A stretch of DNA of 64,000 bases from Streptomyces orinoci (GCF_003121295.1 NZ_PHNC01000031.1:746439-810438), one strand, 5' to 3'; shown: positions 41,723 through 51,048, counted from the stretch's first letter. The notes: generated by a model not told the origin, from the letters alone. Numbers and translations: made by a program.

Positions 41723-42559
41723 TCAGTTGGCGCCGAGCTCGATCGGCACGCCGACCAGCGAGCCGTACTCGGTCCAGGAGCCGTCGTAGTTGCGGACATT
41801 GGCCTGGCCCAGCAGCTCATGCAGCACAAACCAGGTGTGCGCGGAGCGCTCGCCGATGCGGCAGTAGGCGATGGTGTCCTTGCCCAGGTCCACGCCCGAC
41901 TCCTGGTAGAGCGCGCGCAGTTCGTCGTCCGACTTGAAGGTGCCGTCGTCGTTGGCCGCCTTGGACCAGGGGATGTTGCGGGCGGTGGGCACATGCCCCG
42001 GCCGCTGGGACTGCTCCTGCGGCAGGTGCGCGGGCGCCAGCAGCTTGCCGCTGAACTCGTCGGGGGAGCGCACATCCACCAGGTTGAGGGTGCCGATGGC
42101 GGCCACCACGTCGTCGCGGAAGGCGCGGATGGAGGTGTCCTGCGGCTGCGCGCGGTACTCGGTACGAGGCCGCTGGGGCACCTCGGTGACCAGGTCGCGG
42201 GAGTCCAGCTCCCACTTCTTGCGGCCGCCGTCCAGCAGGCGGACATCGCGGTGGCCGTAGAGCTTGAAGTACCAATAGGCGTACGCGGCAAACCAGTTGT
42301 TGTTGCCGCCGTACAGCACGACGGTGTCGTCGTTGGCGATGCCCTTGGCGGACAGCAGCTCCTCGAAGCCGGCCTGGTCGATGAAGTCCCGGCGCACCGG
42401 GTCCTGAAGGTCGCGCTTCCAGTCGATGCGGACCGCGTTCTTGATGTGGTTCTTGTCGTAGGCCGAGGTGTCCTCATCGACCTCGACAATCACGGTGTGG
42501 GGGTCGTCGAGGTGGGCCTGGACCCAGTCGGCGTCCACCAGGACGTCACTGCGGCTCAT
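41723..42559 (-). CDS. sseA: Thiosulfate sulfurtransferase (two rhodanese domains)
   Basis: A 278-residue protein. The N-terminal rhodanese domain is catalytically silent and the C-terminal domain has active Cys in YCRIGERSAHTW. It moves sulfane sulfur from thiosulfate to acceptors. The ATG at 42559 follows CCGGAGGAG. The 180-base leader begins with a Cys-containing peptide ORF, suggesting control by cysteine supply. Confidence 0.93.
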   Translation of the reverse strand: MSRSDVLVDADWVQAHLDDPHTVIVEVDEDTSAYDKNHIKNAVRIDWKRDLQDPVRRDFIDQAGFEELLSAKGIANDDTVVLYGGNNNWFAAYAYWYFKLYGHRDVRLLDGGRKKWELDSRDLVTEVPQRPRTEYRAQPQDTSIRAFRDDVVAAIGTLNLVDVRSPDEFSGKLLAPAHLPQEQSQRPGHVPTARNIPWSKAANDDGTFKSDDELRALYQESGVDLGKDTIAYCRIGERSAHTWFVLHELLGQANVRNYDGSWTEYGSLVGVPIELGAN

Positions 42560-42662
42560 GCTGTTCTCCTCCGGGGCAGTTGCGGAATGGGCGCCGGGAA
42601 TGCGAATGCGGTGGAGCGCATGGGGACGGGCGGGCGTTCCCCGCCGGGAAAGGGGTCCCCTG

Positions 42663-42743
42663 TCAGAAGGGGCGACACAGCATGGCGGCCAGGCGGCACA
42701 GGTCTACTGCCCGCCGCTTGGTGAGATCCGCCTGTCGCTTCAT
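42663..42743 (-). CDS. Putative sulfur-responsive leader peptide
   Basis: A 26-codon ORF from ATG 42743 to TGA 42663, starting MKRQADLTKRRAVD and carrying DLCRLAAMLCR with two Cys codons close to its end. This DLCR-type motif is shared by leader peptides I recall before sulfur genes in Streptomyces. In mycobacteria, Cys-rich upstream ORFs attenuate sulfur genes. It lies about 100 bases before sseA. Ribosome stalling at the Cys codons could alter the RNA before sseA. Confidence 0.7.
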   Translation of the reverse strand: MKRQADLTKRRAVDLCRLAAMLCRPF

Positions 42744-42834
42744 GCGACCGATCGTAGGGAGGGGGGTGGAGGGGTGTCACCGTTGTGTCGCATGCTGAGA
42801 CCAAACCGCCCGCGATGCGGGACGCCCCCCCGTA

Positions 42835-42985
42835 GGGGCGCGGGGAACTGCGCGAGCAACCACCCACGGCCCGCGGCCGAACGACAGCCCCCACAGCCCA
42901 CGGCCACACCTCACGTGCGGACCGTCCGTGGCTGGTCGCGCCCGCGCGGCGGAGCCGCACGATGTTGCCGCCCCGCGCCCCCAGG
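42835..42985. repeat. Two intergenic repeats in the sseA upstream gap
   Basis: GGGGCGCGGGGAACTGCGC at 42835-42853 is the inverted common core. At 42921-42985 GTGGCTGGTCGCGC runs into the second type, CGCGGCGGAGCCGCACGATG, and then CCGCCCCGCGCCCC. They fill the stretch between the leader peptide and the DUF2993 gene, and no gene was seen there. Confidence 0.75.
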
Positions 42986-42990
42986 GCGCG

Positions 42991-43638
42991 CTAGCTACCC
43001 GCCAGCCGGACGTCCGTACCACCCAGCGAGATATCCACACCCTTGTCCGTGGCAGTCACCTTCTCCAGCTGAATCCCCCGCGGCAGCCCCGTAATCCGCC
43101 GCTCCACATCCAGCTTGCCGCGCAGCACCGGCACCTGGGAGGCGTCCATCCGGATCGCGTTGCCGCCCGCCACCGTCAGCGTGGAGGTGGTGGAAAAGCC
43201 CATCACCCCCGCCTTGACCTTGCCATCACCCGCGTAGGAGACGCTGACAGCCGGGCCCAGCGCCCGGCCCAGGTCGTCGTAGTTGAGATGCGCGGTCCCA
43301 CTGGCCCGCTCGGCCACCGCCGAGGAGAAGCTGCTATTGATCTTGACGCCGTGCAACTGCGCGTCGAAGGAGGAGACCCGGATCGCGTGCCCGTCCCCCG
43401 TGTTCGCCGTCACCCCGTCGTCCAGCGAGACATCGACCTCGTCCAGCTTGGAGTCGGCGAGCTGGGTCAGGAAGGGGAAGCCCTTGATCGACACATCCGG
43501 CGTGCCGGAGAGGTTCTGGCTGCTGCGTATCTTGTCGGCGGCCTTGTTCTCCGCGAAGTAGACCGCCGCGCGGTCCGCCGCCACAAACAGGCCGCCCAGG
43601 ACCACGACGACGATCAACAAGGTGCGTATAGCGCGCAT
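42991..43638 (-). CDS. DUF2993 (LmeA-like) membrane-anchored protein
   Basis: A 215-residue protein with one N-terminal membrane helix (LLIVVVVLGGLFVAAD) and an outer lipid-binding-like domain with repeated beta strands (GFPFLTQLADSKLDEVDVSL). LmeA in mycobacteria supports lipomannan elongation. The streptomycete role is unknown. It stands 80 bases after the large repeat-containing membrane protein. Confidence 0.82.
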   Translation of the reverse strand: MRAIRTLLIVVVVLGGLFVAADRAAVYFAENKAADKIRSSQNLSGTPDVSIKGFPFLTQLADSKLDEVDVSLDDGVTANTGDGHAIRVSSFDAQLHGVKINSSFSSAVAERASGTAHLNYDDLGRALGPAVSVSYAGDGKVKAGVMGFSTTSTLTVAGGNAIRMDASQVPVLRGKLDVERRITGLPRGIQLEKVTATDKGVDISLGGTDVRLAGS

Positions 43639-43717
43639 CGGATGACGTTCCCCCGGGTGTGGTTGGGCTGCTGCTGCCTTGCCGCGAGCCTAACGCGGTG
43701 CCCGTCCGTCCCGGGGG

Positions 43718-45754
43718 TCAGAGCAGTGTCCGGCCGATCACATAGACGGCCGGTGCGGCCAGTGCCAGCGGCAGTGCGACGCCCGCCGTCATATGGACAA
43801 AGCGGGAGGGGTAGTCGTAGCTGGCCACCCGCAGTCCCACCAGGGCGCAGACCCCGGCGGCCAGCCCCAGCAGCGCGGCCGAGGGACCGGTATGGGTCAG
43901 CTGACCGCCCATGATCCCGGCGCCCGCCGCCGCGATCAGCGCGATCACCGGGGAGACCAGCGAGGGCAGCGGCACCGCCCGGGCCAGCACGGTGACCGCC
44001 ACCGCGAGCGCGCCGATCACCACCGCCTTGTGGTCCGCCGCCAGATGACCGGCGGCCAGTACGGTCAGCGCGGCCGATCCGGCGGCGCAGGTCAGCCCGT
44101 ACAGCCGCTCGTCCGCCGAGGCATGGCTGCGCAGTTGCAGCACTACCACCAGCAGCAGCCAGCACCCGAGGGTGCCGATGAGCACGATCGGCGCCTGTCC
44201 GGCCTTGGTGGCCAGCAGGCCGGCGTCGGCGACCAGGCCGCCCAGGAAGGCCAGCGCGATGCCCTGCCGGGCGGGCCACATGCCGTTGAGCCGGAACCAG
44301 CCCGCCGCCGTCACCGCCTGCAACAGCACCACCGGCACCGCCAGCGCGGGCCGCGCCAGCGGGGCGGTGAGCGCCAGCAGCCCGGCGAGCACGGCGGTGA
44401 TCACCGCCGGGCGGAACCCCGGCGGCAGGATCTGCGGCCGGCCCTCGGCCTTCGCCTTCTCCGCCGCGGTCATCGGCCGCTCGGGCGCGGACTCCGCCTC
44501 CGGGCGCCCCGTGACCGGCGCGGGCTCCGCCTGGAACGGAGCGGACTCCGGCAAGGGGGCGTGCGCATCCGCCGCGAGCGCGGGCTCATAACCCACCGCC
44601 TGTCCGGGCAACTGCACCGGACCTTCCGACCAAGCGCTGCCATAGGAATCGGCCCCGCCATGCGAGCGGGGTACTCCATGAACATCGGAACCGGGCCGCC
44701 CCTGGGCGCCGGACGGACCGTAGACGTCATAGTTGGCGGCGCCATGGGAGCCGGATGCCCCGAAGTCACCGGATGCCCCAGAGGCACCGAACCGGCCGTA
44801 TGAGTCGGCCGCCCCATAGACATCGGATGCGCCGGCCTGGCCATGAAAGCCGGAGGTCGCGGATGCCCCAGCCCCGCCCTGAGTGCCGGACGCCCCAAAG
44901 CGAGCCTGTGCGCCGAAGCCATCGGAGGAACCGGATCCGCCGGAGAAGCCGGACCCGCCATAAGCGTCAGCCGAGCCGTACGCGCCCCGGGCGCCGTACG
45001 AACCGCCGCCGCCCTGCGAGCCGTACGAGCCCTCGCCGCCCTGCGAGCCGAACGAGCTCCCGGCCCCCTGCGAACCGCTCACGCCGCGCATGTCCTGCGA
45101 ACCGTACGAGGCCCCGGCGCCTTGCGAGCCACCAGCGCCCTGCGAGCCGTTCACGCCGCGCATGTCCTGCGAACCGTACGGGCTCCATGCGTCCTGCGAG
45201 CCGTTGGAGCCCCCCGCGCCGTGCGAGTCGTACGAACCCTCCGCGCCCTGCGAGCCGTTCGAGCCCCGCGCCCCCTGCGAGCCGTAGGAGCTCCCGACGC
45301 CCTGCGCACCGAACGAGCCCTCCGCGCCCTGCGAACCGTAGGAGCCCCCCGCACCCTGCGAACCCCCGGCCCCCTCCGGGCCGTACGAAGTGCCCGCGCC
45401 CTGCGGACCGTAAGCGTCATCGGGCAGCCCCGCACCGGCCGGCGGCCGGGGGCGCTGCCAGGTGTGGGTGTCCCAGGTGGTGGTCTGCCACGTCTGGGTG
45501 GACGGCTCGTCCACGGGCGGATAGCCGTGCAGCTCGCCGGGCGCCGGCCAGGAGGGCTGGGCCGGCCGGCCGGGCTGCCGGTGGCCGTCCTCACCCGGAT
45601 ACGCCCGCGGCTCGCGATCCGGCTCGCGATCCCGCTCCCGCTCGCGATCCCGATCCCGATCCCGATCCCGCGGCGCATAAGGGTCGTACCCGGCGGCCGC
45701 ATCCGCGTCATAGGGGTCACGCGGCTGGTACGGATTGCCGTAGTGGTCGCTCAT
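43718..45754 (-). CDS. Membrane protein with long Gly/Ser/Tyr/Gln repeat domain
   Basis: A 678-residue protein. Residues 1-90 are charged and proline-rich, with an Arg/Asp run (RDRDRDRERERD). Residues of about 95-370 are low-complexity repeats such as GSYGSQGAEG and GSNGSQGAGG, resembling prion-like domains. The last 270 residues form about eight membrane helices. The DNA repeat is about 30 bases (CCCTGCGAGCCGTACGAG). The membrane part recalls conserved actinomycete integral membrane proteins of unknown role. The repeat domain should face the cytosol. Confidence 0.82.
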   Translation of the reverse strand: MSDHYGNPYQPRDPYDADAAAGYDPYAPRDRDRDRDRERERDREPDREPRAYPGEDGHRQPGRPAQPSWPAPGELHGYPPVDEPSTQTWQTTTWDTHTWQRPRPPAGAGLPDDAYGPQGAGTSYGPEGAGGSQGAGGSYGSQGAEGSFGAQGVGSSYGSQGARGSNGSQGAEGSYDSHGAGGSNGSQDAWSPYGSQDMRGVNGSQGAGGSQGAGASYGSQDMRGVSGSQGAGSSFGSQGGEGSYGSQGGGGSYGARGAYGSADAYGGSGFSGGSGSSDGFGAQARFGASGTQGGAGASATSGFHGQAGASDVYGAADSYGRFGASGASGDFGASGSHGAANYDVYGPSGAQGRPGSDVHGVPRSHGGADSYGSAWSEGPVQLPGQAVGYEPALAADAHAPLPESAPFQAEPAPVTGRPEAESAPERPMTAAEKAKAEGRPQILPPGFRPAVITAVLAGLLALTAPLARPALAVPVVLLQAVTAAGWFRLNGMWPARQGIALAFLGGLVADAGLLATKAGQAPIVLIGTLGCWLLLVVVLQLRSHASADERLYGLTCAAGSAALTVLAAGHLAADHKAVVIGALAVAVTVLARAVPLPSLVSPVIALIAAAGAGIMGGQLTHTGPSAALLGLAAGVCALVGLRVASYDYPSRFVHMTAGVALPLALAAPAVYVIGRTLL

Positions 45755-45764
45755 GGTGCCGGGA

Positions 45765-46067
45765 TCACCCTCCTGCGAAGGGCGGGAGCACCTCGACCGT
45801 GCCGCCCTCGGTCAGCTGGACCGTCGTGTGCTCGCGGGCGCCGACCGGGTCGCCGTCCACGAGGAAGGAACAAAGGGACAGCACCCTGCTGAACTCCGGC
45901 CGACGCGCGTGCCGTCGGCGGGCCGCGTCCAGCGCCTGGGCCAAGGTGGCGGCCGCGTACGGCTCTTCGGCCGTGCCGGCGGCGGCCTTGGCCGCGGCCC
46001 AGTACCGGATGGTGCCCGCCGGTACCGGCCCTGCCGTGTGTGCGGTCGTCACGGCTGCCCCTTTCAC
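45765..46067 (-). CDS. MoaD/ThiS-family sulfur carrier
   Basis: A 100-residue ubiquitin-like protein with the required C-terminal Gly-Gly (EVLPPFAGG). MoaD and ThiS accept sulfur as a thiocarboxylate at this end. GTG 46067 (behind GGAGG) or GTG 46052 (behind AGGGG) could be the start. It lies 10 bases upstream of the repeat-containing membrane protein and is divergent from the ABC exporter. Confidence 0.82.
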   Translation of the reverse strand: MKGAAVTTAHTAGPVPAGTIRYWAAAKAAAGTAEEPYAAATLAQALDAARRRHARRPEFSRVLSLCSFLVDGDPVGAREHTTVQLTEGGTVEVLPPFAGG

Positions 46068-46164
46068 TGAGTGCTGCCTCCATGATGACGGGTGGCGGAG
46101 CGCCCCAAACCCCCAGCCGGAAAACCAGACCCCTCTTCGCCCGGTGCTCGCATAGGCTTCTGGT

Positions 46165-47898
46165 GTGTTGGTACGACTTCTTCGGGCCTATCTGCGGCCC
46201 TACACCCGGCCGATCGCGCTGATCGTGCTCCTTCAGCTCGTACAGACCCTCGCCACGCTCTACCTGCCCACCCTCAACGCGGACATCATCGACAAGGGGG
46301 TGGTCAAGGGAGACACCGGCTACATCCTGACCACCGGCGGCATCATGCTCGCCGTCACCCTGGCTCAGATCGTGTGCTCCGTGGGCGCCGTCTACTTCGG
46401 CGCCCGGACGGCGATGGCGGTCGGGCGTGATCTGCGTGGTGCGGTCTTCGACCGGGTGCAGTCCTTCTCGGCCCGTGAGATGGGTCACTTCGGTGCCCCG
46501 TCCCTCATCACCCGGACCACCAATGACGTCCAACAGGTCCAGCTGCTGGCCCTGATGACCTTCACGCTGATGGTCTCGGCGCCGATCATGTGCATCGGCG
46601 GTCTGCTGATGGCCCTCAACCAGGATGTTCCGCTGTCCGCCCTGCTGCTGGCCATCGTCCCGGCGCTGGGCATCGTGGTCTCGCTGATCGTCTCGCGGAT
46701 GCGGCCGGTGTTCCGCGGCGTCCAGGAGCGGATCGACACCGTCAACCGGGTGCTGCGCGAACAGATCACCGGTATCCGGGTGATCCGCGCCTTTGTCCGC
46801 GACACCCATGAGCGGGAACGGTTCCAGTCGGCCAACACCGAGCTGATGGATGTCTCGCTGCGGGCCGGCCGGCTGATGTCGCTGATGTTCCCCTCGGTGA
46901 TGCTGATCGTGAACCTGTCCTCGGTGGCCGTCCTCTACTTCGGCGGACACCGCATCGACAGCGGCCATATGCAGGTCGGCGCGCTGACCGCCTTCCTCAG
47001 CTATCTGATGCAGATCCTGATGGCGATCATGATGGCCACCTTTATGTTCATGATGGTGCCGCGTGCCGAGGTCTGCGCCGAGCGCATCCAGGAGGTGCTC
47101 ACCACCGAATCCAGTGTGGTGCCGCCGCTCGCCCCGGTCACCGAACTGCGCGGACGCGGCCAACTGGAGCTGCGGGGCGTGGAGTTCCGCTACCCCGGTG
47201 CCGAGGAGCCGGTGCTCAAGGATGTCTCGCTGCTGGCCCGCCCCGGCGAGATCACCGCCGTGATCGGCTCCACCGGCAGCGGCAAGTCCACCCTGCTGGG
47301 CCTGGTGCCCCGCCTGTTCGACGCCACCGCCGGTGAGGTGCTGGTCGATGGCGCGGACGTCCGCGATCTCGACCCGGTGCTGCTCTCCGATGCCGTGGGA
47401 CTGGTCCCGCAGAAGCCCTATCTCTTCTCCGGCACCGTCGCCTCCAACCTGCGCTACGGCAAACCGGACGCCACCGACGAGGAGTTGTGGCACGCCCTGG
47501 AGATCGCCCAGGCCCGGGACTTTGTCGAGGCCATGGAGGACGGTCTCAACTCGCCCATATCCCAGGGCGGTTCCAATGTCTCCGGCGGGCAGCGGCAGCG
47601 CCTGGCCATCGCGCGTGCCCTGGTCCGCAAGCCGGAGATCTACCTCTTCGACGACTCCTTCTCCGCGCTGGACTACGCCACCGACGCCCGGCTGCGGGCC
47701 GCCCTGGCCCGGGAGACCGAGGACGCCACCGTGCTGATCGTCGCCCAGCGCGTCTCCACCATCCGCGACGCCGACCGGATCGTGGTTCTGGACGAGGGCC
47801 GGGTCGTCGGCACCGGCACCCACCACGAGCTGATGGCCTCCAATGAGACCTACCGGGAGATCGTGCTCTCCCAGCTCACCGAGGAGGAAGCAGCGTGA
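46165..47898 (+). CDS. Heterodimeric ABC exporter, subunit with degenerate ATP site
   Basis: A 577-residue protein: six membrane helices, then a nucleotide domain with Walker A GSTGSGKST, Q-loop VPQKP and signature VSGGQRQR. Walker B is LFDDSFSALD, with Asp in place of the catalytic Glu, and the switch His is replaced by Gln (VAQRVST). This half therefore cannot hydrolyse ATP normally. It couples with the next gene by a 4-base overlap. The substrate is probably a drug, lipid or peptide. Confidence 0.9.
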   Translation: MLVRLLRAYLRPYTRPIALIVLLQLVQTLATLYLPTLNADIIDKGVVKGDTGYILTTGGIMLAVTLAQIVCSVGAVYFGARTAMAVGRDLRGAVFDRVQSFSAREMGHFGAPSLITRTTNDVQQVQLLALMTFTLMVSAPIMCIGGLLMALNQDVPLSALLLAIVPALGIVVSLIVSRMRPVFRGVQERIDTVNRVLREQITGIRVIRAFVRDTHERERFQSANTELMDVSLRAGRLMSLMFPSVMLIVNLSSVAVLYFGGHRIDSGHMQVGALTAFLSYLMQILMAIMMATFMFMMVPRAEVCAERIQEVLTTESSVVPPLAPVTELRGRGQLELRGVEFRYPGAEEPVLKDVSLLARPGEITAVIGSTGSGKSTLLGLVPRLFDATAGEVLVDGADVRDLDPVLLSDAVGLVPQKPYLFSGTVASNLRYGKPDATDEELWHALEIAQARDFVEAMEDGLNSPISQGGSNVSGGQRQRLAIARALVRKPEIYLFDDSFSALDYATDARLRAALARETEDATVLIVAQRVSTIRDADRIVVLDEGRVVGTGTHHELMASNETYREIVLSQLTEEEAA

Positions 47899-49850
47899 GC
47901 AGCGCACCAGCGCGCCGGGGCCCGGCGCCGGCGACGGGCATAGCCCGCCATATGGGCGGCCAGCCCACCGAGAAGTCCATGGACTTCAAGGGCTCCAGCC
48001 GCAGGCTGCTGGCCCAGCTCCGCCCGGAGAAGGCCCGGATCCTCACCGCGCTCGGCCTCGGTGTGGGCAGTGTGGCCCTGGCCGTCGCCGGTCCCAAGGT
48101 GCTCGGCCAGGCCACCGACCTGATCTTCGCCGGGGTGATCGGCCGGCAGATGCCCGCGGGCGAGACCAAGGCCGAGGCCGTCGCGCAGATGCGGGAGTCC
48201 GGCCATGGCAAGGTCGCCGATGTGATCTCGGGCGTGGACTTCACCCCCGGCCATGGCATCGACTTCGGCGCCGTGGGCACGGTGCTGCTCTGGGTCGCCC
48301 TGATCTACCTCTGCTCCTCCCTCTTCTCCTTCATCCAGGCCCGGATCGCCACCAACGCCATCCAGCGGGTGGTCTTCCGGCTGCGTCAGCAGGTGGAGGA
48401 GAAGCTGGGCCGGCTGCCGCTGAGCTACTTCGACAAGCAGCAGCGCGGCGAGGTGCTCTCCCGGGCCACCAATGACATCGACAACATCGCCCAGACCCTC
48501 CAGCAGACGCTGAGCCAGATCGTCACCTCGCTGCTGACCATCGTCGGCGTGCTGGCCGTGATGTTCTGGATCTCCTGGCTGCTGGCCCTGGTGGCGCTGG
48601 TGACCGTGCCGGTCTCGGTGGTGGTCGCCACCGCCGTCGGCAAGCGCGCCCAGCCGCAGTTCGTCGCCCAGTGGAAGTCCACCGGCAAACTCAACGCGCA
48701 TATCGAGGAGATGTACACCGGGCACTCGCTGGTGAAGGTCTTCGGCCGCCAGCGCGAGTCCGCAGAAACCTTCCGCAAGGAGAACGAGGAGCTCTACGCG
48801 GCCGGTTTCAAGGCCCAGTTCATCTCCGGGGCGATCCAGCCGGCGATGATGTTCATCGGCAACCTCAACTATGTCCTGGTCGCCGTGGTCGGCGGCCTGC
48901 GCGTAGCCAGCGGCTCCCTCTCCATCGGCGATGTCCAGGCGTTCATCCAGTACTCCCGCCAGTTCAGCCAGCCGCTGACCCAGGTGGCCTCGATGGCCAA
49001 CCTGGTCCAGTCCGGTGTCGCCTCCGCCGAGCGGGTCTTTGAACTCCTCGACGCCGAGGAGCAGTCCCCGGACGCCGCCGACGCCCCGCGCCCCGCGCAC
49101 GTACACGGTGAGGTCTCCTTCGAAAAGGTCTCCTTCCGCTACGAGCCCGACAAGCCGCTGATCGAGGACCTGTCGCTGTCCGTCCGCCCCGGCCAGACGG
49201 TCGCCATCGTCGGCCCGACCGGCGCGGGCAAGACCACCCTGGTCAACCTGCTGATGCGGTTCTACGAGGTGAGCGGCGGCCGGATCACGCTGGACGGGGT
49301 GGACATCGCCCGGATGTCCCGCGAGGAACTCCGCTCGCATATCGGCATGGTCCTCCAGGACACCTGGCTGTTCGGCGGCACCATCGCCGAGAACATCGCC
49401 TATGGCTCCCAGGACGCCTCCATGGACAAGATCGTGGCGGCGGCCAAGGCGACCCATGTGGACCGTTTTGTACGCACCCTCCCCGACGGCTACGACACCG
49501 TGATCGACGAGGAGGGCTCCAATGTCAGCGTCGGCGAGAAGCAGCTGATCACCATCGCCCGGGCCTTCCTCGCCGAGCCGGAGATCCTGGTCCTGGACGA
49601 GGCGACGAGTTCCGTTGACACCCGCACCGAGGTCCTGATCCAGCAGGCCATGGCCGAACTCCGCACCGGCCGCACGAGTTTCGTCATCGCGCACCGCCTC
49701 TCCACGATCCGCGACGCGGATGTGATCCTGGTGATGGAATCCGGCCGCATCGTGGAACAGGGCAACCACGACTCCCTGTTGGCGGCGGGTGGTGCGTATG
49801 CGCGGCTCTACCAGGCGCAGTTCGCAGAGGCGGTGGCGGAGGAGGCGTAG
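47895..49850 (+). CDS. Heterodimeric ABC exporter, catalytic subunit
   Basis: A 651-residue protein with an N-terminal extension of about 35 residues, six membrane helices with an insertion (EAVAQMRESGHGKVADVISG), and a nucleotide domain. It keeps the catalytic Glu (LVLDEATSSVD) and switch His (VIAHRLST), but its signature is altered to VSVGEKQL. With the partner's intact VSGGQ it builds one competent site, and with the partner's Asp Walker B one degenerate site. The GTG start overlaps the upstream gene. Confidence 0.9.
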   Translation: MSSAPARRGPAPATGIARHMGGQPTEKSMDFKGSSRRLLAQLRPEKARILTALGLGVGSVALAVAGPKVLGQATDLIFAGVIGRQMPAGETKAEAVAQMRESGHGKVADVISGVDFTPGHGIDFGAVGTVLLWVALIYLCSSLFSFIQARIATNAIQRVVFRLRQQVEEKLGRLPLSYFDKQQRGEVLSRATNDIDNIAQTLQQTLSQIVTSLLTIVGVLAVMFWISWLLALVALVTVPVSVVVATAVGKRAQPQFVAQWKSTGKLNAHIEEMYTGHSLVKVFGRQRESAETFRKENEELYAAGFKAQFISGAIQPAMMFIGNLNYVLVAVVGGLRVASGSLSIGDVQAFIQYSRQFSQPLTQVASMANLVQSGVASAERVFELLDAEEQSPDAADAPRPAHVHGEVSFEKVSFRYEPDKPLIEDLSLSVRPGQTVAIVGPTGAGKTTLVNLLMRFYEVSGGRITLDGVDIARMSREELRSHIGMVLQDTWLFGGTIAENIAYGSQDASMDKIVAAAKATHVDRFVRTLPDGYDTVIDEEGSNVSVGEKQLITIARAFLAEPEILVLDEATSSVDTRTEVLIQQAMAELRTGRTSFVIAHRLSTIRDADVILVMESGRIVEQGNHDSLLAAGGAYARLYQAQFAEAVAEEA

Positions 49851-50223
49851 GTCTCTTTCGCGGTGCTGGGTGCGCCGTCTCGGCTTCGCGCCGGGTGGGC
49901 CGGGTTGCTTGCCGGTCCGCCCGGCGTTCGCCGTTTGGACGCCGGGGCCGCCGTTCTGCCATTCGTCGGTGTTGCGCGCCAGTGATGCGTTCCGGGGCGG
50001 GAAACCTTTGTGAAATCGGCTGGTGGGGCAAAGGTTTTCCACCACGGTTGAACGGTGCACGATTGACCGTGCATCGCCGGGTGCGGTTGCGGCGGTGAGT
50101 GGCCCCATGTGCTGGGCTGCGTGTTGTGTGCGGGCTGTGTGCGGCTGGTCGCGCAGTTCCCCGCGCCCCTGAAGGGGCGCACCAGTGGTCGGCCTAGAGC
50201 CATCAGGCAGGCCCTAGCGTGCG
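49851..50223. other. Convergent gap with inverted repeats and one intergenic repeat
   Basis: No gene is supported. AAACCTTTG (50002-50010) and CAAAGGTTT (50029-50037) form a stem. TGCACG-ATTGAC-CGTGCA (50055-50072) is a palindrome. The common repeat core GCGCAGTTCCCCGCGCCCC is at 50151-50169, followed by the arm GAAGGGGCGC. Confidence 0.6.
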
Positions 50224-51048
50224 CTACCTCTCTCTTAAGAGGCGCTCCAACAGACAAACGGTCTCCCTGCCGTTGAGCGATTGGGATCGAAGCATTCCGT
50301 GCTTCTGCTCCAGGATGCTGACCTCGGCCGGATCGGTAATGATCTCCCTGGTGCGCTGGGCGCTTACGTACGCGAGGTGCTGGTGTGCGGGAGTCTCCAG
50401 CAGCAGGAACGGGCCGCTGAGCCCGGCGTGATTGTCGCAACTCAGCTCAAGGACCTGGATGGAGACTCCGGGGAGATCGGCGCAGTCACGCAGGTGACGG
50501 ATCTGTTCCCGCATGACTCTGCGCCCTCCCAGAGAGCTCAGCAGAACGGACTCGGCGATGACAAAGCTGGTCGTGGGCGGCTTCTTGCGGTGCAGCAGGG
50601 CCTGCCGCTCCATACGGGTGGCGACTCGTCGTTCGATCTCGTCCTCACTGAGCGCCGGGACCGCGGTGCGGAAGACTGCACGAGCGTATGCCTCGGTTTG
50701 GAGCAGCCCAGGGACGACTCCCTTTTCATACGAGGACATAACGATCGCCTCGCGCTCGTAAGCGAAGAACTCTTCCGGGGTCGGGGCGAAGTTGGCCCCC
50801 CTCGGCAGGTTTTGGAGCACGACCCCCAACACCCCGCCCGTACCCAGCACACGATCGATCCGCTCCGCCATATCCGGCAGCAGAGCGCGTCGCCCCTGCT
50901 CGATCGACGCGACCGTCTCCTCGCTGGCGCACAGCTTGTCCGCCAGCGCGCGCTGAGTGAATTTCGCGTTCGTCCGCAGCAGCGCCAGCAGCGCGCCCGC
51001 GAGCTGCGCCGAAGACTGCGGCTTCCTGCCGTCCGTCCGTGTCCGCAC
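50224..51048 (-). CDS. XRE regulator with DUF5753 domain, TTA-containing
   Basis: A 274-residue protein. The N-terminal HTH (FTQRALADKLCASEETVASI) is followed by a DUF5753 domain (VPGLLQTEAYARAVF; VLELSCDNHAGLSGPFLLLE), the plan of WhiJ/AbaA-type regulators. Codon 271, TTA at 50236-50238, makes full-length translation depend on the bldA tRNA. It is divergent from an ATPase gene. The usual small DUF397 partner is not present. Confidence 0.88.
   Translation of the reverse strand: MRTRTDGRKPQSSAQLAGALLALLRTNAKFTQRALADKLCASEETVASIEQGRRALLPDMAERIDRVLGTGGVLGVVLQNLPRGANFAPTPEEFFAYEREAIVMSSYEKGVVPGLLQTEAYARAVFRTAVPALSEDEIERRVATRMERQALLHRKKPPTTSFVIAESVLLSSLGGRRVMREQIRHLRDCADLPGVSIQVLELSCDNHAGLSGPFLLLETPAHQHLAYVSAQRTREIITDPAEVSILEQKHGMLRSQSLNGRETVCLLERLLRER

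Noticed and set aside
44470..46155. Arg/Pro- and Arg/Ala-rich frames opposite the repeat domain
   Set aside because: They are mirror translations of the Gly/Ser/Tyr repeat and have no independent support.
45751..50108. Two long minus-strand frames over the ABC exporter genes
   Set aside because: They are antisense to Walker/signature motifs of both exporter halves and have no ribosome sites.
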